Source of the DNA: JBEKDJ01 sp050014415
GTDB lineage: Bacteria > Desulfobacterota > BSN033 > UBA1163
Assembly: GCA_050014415.1 (NCBI GenBank)
Contig: JBEKDJ010000226.1
Location: forward strand, 1 to 7,824
Length of the DNA: 7,824 bases
Direction: 5' to 3'
Part shown: in pieces, positions 5,993-7,824 of the stretch
How positions within the stretch are numbered: the stretch's first letter is position 1
Layout: every line of letters starts with the position of its first letter
Program-made: the position numbers and the translations under genes
Notes under the pieces: generated by a model
Databases searched by the model: none
The model's input: only the letters and a program-made list of their open reading frames with translations
What the model was told of the DNA's origin: nothing

Positions 5993-6145
5993 TCAGATTC
6001 GCCCCAGTAGCAACAGGATGATCAAAATCAGGAGGATCAATCCGATTCCGCCGCTGGGATAAGGTCCCCAGGACTTACTGTGTGGCCAGGTGGGCAGGAC
6101 GCCGATGAGCACAATGACTAAGATAACGACCAGGATGATTCCCAT
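5993..6145 (-). CDS. DUF3309 family membrane microprotein
   Basis: The 50-residue product starts MGIILVVILVIVLIGVLPTW, continues PHSKSWGPYPSGGIGL and ends with a Leu/Ile run and GRI. Two hydrophobic helices flank a short PTWPHSKSWGPYPSGG loop, the hallmark of DUF3309 proteins. These are small inner-membrane proteins of unknown function found widely in Proteobacteria. AGGAG lies 9 bp before the ATG at 6145. Its first 28 bp overlap the 3' end of the upstream Cys/His gene in another frame, so translation is probably coupled. Association with envelope or stress conditions is an inference from the typical company of this family and not shown here. Confidence 0.9.
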   Translation of the reverse strand: MGIILVVILVIVLIGVLPTWPHSKSWGPYPSGGIGLILLILIILLLLGRI

Positions 6146-6306
6146 GGTATTCTTCTCCTTTCCTCTTTTTCCATTTCAACCTTTATCTCTTTTAAGGAGA
6201 TTTTAAGGTGCTTTGGGCATAACCCATGAGTTGTGTTTTTATCAGATAGGGGCTCTTTTTCTCCATACACAACCCCGCAACCTATGTAATAACAAACCCG
6301 AATCAT
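6118..6306 (-). CDS. Small Cys/His protein, probable zinc binder
   Basis: The 62-residue product has AGGAGGG ahead of the ATG at 6306. Its first half, MIRVCYYIGCGVVYGEKEPL and THGLCPKH, has Cys5, Cys10, Cys30 and His33, a likely four-ligand zinc site. It resembles short zinc-ribbon proteins of the CxxCG...THGiCpeC type found in Deltaproteobacteria. Here the first pair is C-X4-C and the last Cys is His, so this copy is divergent. The second half is a highly charged helix (ISLKEIKVEMEKEERRR). It ends inside the DUF3309 gene (28-bp overlap), which fits an operon. Molecular role unknown. Confidence 0.75.
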   Translation of the reverse strand: MIRVCYYIGCGVVYGEKEPLSDKNTTHGLCPKHLKISLKEIKVEMEKEERRRIPWESSWSLS

Positions 6307-6368
6307 TTTCTATTCCCTCCTGCCTGCCAGCCTTTTATTTTGATTCGCCATTTATCCTAAAGTGGTTA

Positions 6369-6551
6369 TTACACCTCTACCTGAATGAAATAGATGTTAG
6401 CGACATCTTCATTACTACCGATAACCTTCCTTCCCAAATTCAGGATAGATTCCCGTGTTATTCTTAATAGATTTTCTCTTTTCTCTTTTAATATCCCAAT
6501 AAAATGAGCTTTCTCTGTTTTATCGAACCAGTAGAGTTCATAGGCGATCAT
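6369..6551 (-). CDS. 60-residue conserved-looking protein, function unknown
   Basis: The product begins MIAYELYWFDKTEKAHFIGI, with LKEKR, RITRESILNLGRKVIG and a final IYFIQVEV strand: an alternating strand/helix plan typical of a small folded soluble domain. I have seen similar short proteins with Y-WxD...FIGvLpErR...RIT.ESi.nwG.kv in related bacteria, with no assigned function. GGAAGAGGG precedes the ATG at 6551. The upstream CxxC gene ends inside it (14-bp overlap, 6538-6551), so the two are probably translated together. No Cys or signal peptide, so cytoplasmic. Confidence 0.75.
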   Translation of the reverse strand: MIAYELYWFDKTEKAHFIGILKEKRENLLRITRESILNLGRKVIGSNEDVANIYFIQVEV

Positions 6552-6702
6552 ACTCTATTCCCTCTTCCTTTTTAATTAGCCCAAAGCCTCCACATTCTTT
6601 GCAAACCTCAAACCCCTCAGGCGTCTTGGCTAATTTGCCGTCTCCCTGGCAAAGGGGACAGAAAGTCATTTCGTATTTTTCTGGATCAAAAGTCTTGTCC
6701 AT
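6538..6702 (-). CDS. 54-residue two-CxxC zinc-finger-like protein
   Basis: Translation from the ATG at 6702 gives MDKTFDPEKYEMTFCPLCQG, a short linker, then FEVCKECGGFGLIKK and an acidic end. Cys15/Cys18 (CPLC) and Cys34/Cys37 (CKEC) form a CxxC-X15-CxxC zinc site. The CPLCQGDG and CKECGGFG repeats recall DnaJ-type Cys-rich modules. GGGAGGT lies 10 bp upstream. It starts 8 bp after the zinc-ribbon gene ends and overlaps the next gene by 14 bp. Zinc binding is inferred from the motif; a partner or nucleic-acid role is not indicated. Confidence 0.75.
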   Translation of the reverse strand: MDKTFDPEKYEMTFCPLCQGDGKLAKTPEGFEVCKECGGFGLIKKEEGIEYDRL

Positions 6703-6710
6703 ATCTTTTT

Positions 6711-6905
6711 TTACCTCCCTGCCCTTCGGGAGTTTATCACTTGACCCGCTCTCATCAATTGCCGATTCTCCAGAATGACCGGGTCAACAATCTCCCCACA
6801 GATCCAACATTTCCATCCCCAAAACTGTTCATGGGGACCGTAAAATTTGTCATAGATCATGACACCCCTGCAGCGAAGACATTTCGTAAGAAGTAATTTA
6901 TCCAT
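6711..6905 (-). CDS. 64-residue zinc-ribbon protein
   Basis: The sequence has Cys9/Cys12 (KCLRCRG) and Cys33/Cys36 (WKCWICGE), with GWKCWICGEIVDPVILENR following the pattern of small C4 zinc ribbons common in Deltaproteobacteria (…GWRC.nCGei.DpvI..NR). AAGGAG lies 5-6 bp ahead of the ATG at 6905, and that ATG overlaps the stop of the monooxygenase gene by one base (TAATG), so translation is coupled. The tail is basic (INSRRAGR). No enzymatic motif; a protein- or nucleic-acid-binding role is possible but unproven. Confidence 0.8.
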   Translation of the reverse strand: MDKLLLTKCLRCRGVMIYDKFYGPHEQFWGWKCWICGEIVDPVILENRQLMRAGQVINSRRAGR

Positions 6906-7210
6906 TAAATCTCCTTCATCCCCTCCGGATGAAAAACGGTGTAGAACATCATTTCATAAGGTTCTTTGAGAAGGTTCATCGCCCCCCGGAGTACCCTAAA
7001 ACGCCCTGACTTCAAGTAGCTCTTAAGGTTCTCCTGGGTATCCCATTCCTCAAGAAGCCAGAGTTTATTTTCATTCTCCGTACTCTGGCAGAAGTCGCAG
7101 CGCTTGCATCCCTTCTCCGTCCTTATGGAGCCGATCAGTGAAGCAATCGTCTGTGATAGCTCCTTGCGCTTCTCAGAAGGGGCATTCATTCGTATGATGA
7201 CAAGGATCAT
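6905..7210 (-). CDS. ABM-superfamily (quinol monooxygenase-like) protein
   Basis: The 101-residue product has the ferredoxin-like plan of the antibiotic biosynthesis monooxygenase (ABM) superfamily. It begins with the strand MILVIIRMNA, then a helix SEKRKELSQTIASLIGSIR, GC at 34-35, the strand LWLLEEWDTQENLKSYL, a helix FRVLRGAMNLL and a final strand. Members act on quinols or other small aromatics, or have become heme or stress proteins; the substrate here is unknown. GCKRCDFC at 34-41 adds three Cys, unusual for the family. The ATG at 7210 has no Shine-Dalgarno sequence, and the predicted sigma-54 start point lies only about 2 bases upstream. Beginning at Met8 instead would delete most of the first core strand, so Met1 is preferred. 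It is the first gene of the operon. Confidence 0.8.
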   Translation of the reverse strand: MILVIIRMNAPSEKRKELSQTIASLIGSIRTEKGCKRCDFCQSTENENKLWLLEEWDTQENLKSYLKSGRFRVLRGAMNLLKEPYEMMFYTVFHPEGMKEI

Positions 7211-7222
7211 GAAGACGGTAAT

Positions 7223-7238
7223 TGCAAATGGGTTGCCA
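7223..7238 (-). promoter_or_regulatory. Predicted sigma-54 (-24/-12) promoter
   Basis: On the - strand TGGCAACCCATTTGCA matches the consensus TGGCACG-N4-TTGCW at 10 of 12 defined bases, with GG and GC at the required spacing. It points to the monooxygenase gene and predicts a start near 7212. The immediately upstream gene encodes a sigma-54 activator, which raises confidence. Confidence 0.7.
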
Positions 7239-7336
7239 ACAAGCGGAAGAAAACAGAAGTTTGGAATCTTCCTTTAATAACTGGGCATTAGATTAATAGG
7301 AGAGAACATCAGAGAAGTATAAAATGATTCGTTTGG

Positions 7337-7370
7337 CCTCAATATTTGGTGGAACCTCAACATATTGAGG
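7337..7370. promoter_or_regulatory. CCTCAA half-site cluster, likely activator binding region
   Basis: CCTCAATAT (7337-7345), CCTCAACAT (7355-7363) and the inverted ATATTGAGG (7362-7370) are three copies of one half site. The last two form the near-palindrome CCTCAACATATTGAGG; the outer pair form a perfect 9-bp inverted repeat. They lie about 100-150 bp upstream of the predicted sigma-54 promoter, where enhancer sites of such activators usually sit. No T-run follows, so a terminator is less likely. Confidence 0.55.
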
Positions 7371-7395
7371 GATACTTTAAAGGGAAGTGGACAGT

Positions 7396-7824
7396 CTAAT
7401 CTGGTTCGTTTGTCTCCGGTCGGACTATCCCAAGCTTATGCATCCTCGCTCTTAAGGTGCTGGGGTTGAGGCCCAGGATCGCAGCGGTCCCGTCCTTTCC
7501 CTCGATGCGCCATCGGGTTTCTGAAAGGGTCTTAAGAATTTGGTTTCGCTCCGTCTCTTCCAAGGTTCTCACGGTGGATGAGAGTGGGGGGGATGAAATC
7601 TCCAGTTTATCTACCAGTTGGAAAACCGGCCCGGGGCACAAGATCATGGCCCGTTCAATGACATTTTCAAGCTCCCGGACGTTCCCGGGCCACAGGTAAT
7701 CCTGCAGTGCCTTCATCGTCTCCTTTTGGATCGACGTGATCTGTTTCCCCAATTTCCTGGCATATCGCTCTATGAAGGCCTGGACCAACAGCGGGATGTC
7801 TTCTTTCCGCTGCCGGAGTGGAGG
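7396..7824 (-). CDS. Sigma-54-dependent Fis-family transcriptional activator, C-terminal part
   Basis: The gene runs off the right edge, so the receiver or sensor domain and most of the AAA+ ATPase are missing. The visible 142 residues start with PPLRQRKEDIPLL, the conserved late AAA+ segment of NtrC-type activators. The YLWPGNVRELENVIERAMIL block (sensor II/GNVREL) follows. The Fis-type helix-turn-helix is at the end (RWRIEGKDGTAAILGLNPST, LRARMHKLGI), with the STL...RM.KLGI pattern closest to the FhlA/HyfR branch. Such proteins hydrolyse ATP to open promoters held by sigma-54 RNA polymerase. It ends 157 bp before the predicted -24 element of the operon it probably controls. Signal and inducer are not visible in this fragment. 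Confidence 0.95.
   Translation of the reverse strand, partial: PPLRQRKEDIPLLVQAFIERYARKLGKQITSIQKETMKALQDYLWPGNVRELENVIERAMILCPGPVFQLVDKLEISSPPLSSTVRTLEETERNQILKTLSETRWRIEGKDGTAAILGLNPSTLRARMHKLGIVRPETNEPD

Noticed and set aside
6310..6351. 13-codon - strand ORF MANQNKRLAGRRE
   Set aside because: It overlaps the ribosome binding site of the Cys/His gene and has only a weak Shine-Dalgarno; too short to support.
7355..7370. CCTCAACATATTGAGG as a terminator for the activator gene
   Set aside because: Only a 6-bp stem and no T-run on either side; the repeated half site fits an operator better.
7457..7699. 80-codon + strand ORF
   Set aside because: Antisense to the conserved end of the sigma-54 activator.

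Overview
The window reads as accessory or housekeeping-poor chromosome from a Gram-negative bacterium. Exported proteins with signal peptides, a sigma-54 activator with a nearby sigma-54-type promoter, a DUF1571 relic, and DUF3309/DUF3096 microproteins together look most like a Desulfobacterota (former Deltaproteobacteria) or a related environmental lineage. That placement is inference from gene families, not from a marker gene. No rRNA, tRNA or CRISPR was seen.

Left part (1-3690). A 3' stub of a + strand gene (1-80) is followed by about 330 bp with no convincing gene. Next comes a DUF1571 gene on the + strand that looks broken: its N-terminus has no signal peptide or credible start, and an in-frame TAG interrupts it, with the family-like C-terminal tail continuing in frame to 1190. 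A dispersed palindromic repeat (1225-1307) separates it from three - strand genes for exported proteins: an endonuclease/exonuclease/phosphatase-fold enzyme, an aromatic- and Gln-rich secreted protein, and a 40-residue His-rich putative lipoprotein. A perfect 24-bp palindrome lies just upstream of the last one.

Middle (3691-4987). This is a complete IS5-family insertion sequence with imperfect terminal inverted repeats and a TTAA target duplication. It sits about 30 bp upstream of the ribosome binding site of a small + strand ORF that itself appears frameshifted.

Right part (5266-7824). All genes are on the - strand. Read in the direction of transcription, the order is: C-terminal part of a sigma-54-dependent activator; a 185-bp control region with CCTCAA-type half sites and a good -24/-12 promoter; an ABM-type monooxygenase; a CxxC/CxxC zinc-ribbon protein; a second CxxC/CxxC protein; a 60-aa conserved-looking protein; a Cys/His protein; a DUF3309 membrane microprotein; a DUF3096 membrane microprotein broken by a 5-bp tandem duplication; and a small exported four-Cys protein. 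Several neighbours overlap by 1-28 bp, so at least the first six genes look like one translationally coupled operon. The most attractive hypothesis is a sigma-54-controlled stress or envelope operon made almost entirely of microproteins, switched on by the adjacent activator. Its biochemical purpose cannot be read from the sequence.

Four genes in the window carry apparent disruptions (stop, frameshift, 5-bp duplication, early transposase stop). This fits a decaying region, or a draft or metagenome-derived sequence with errors.
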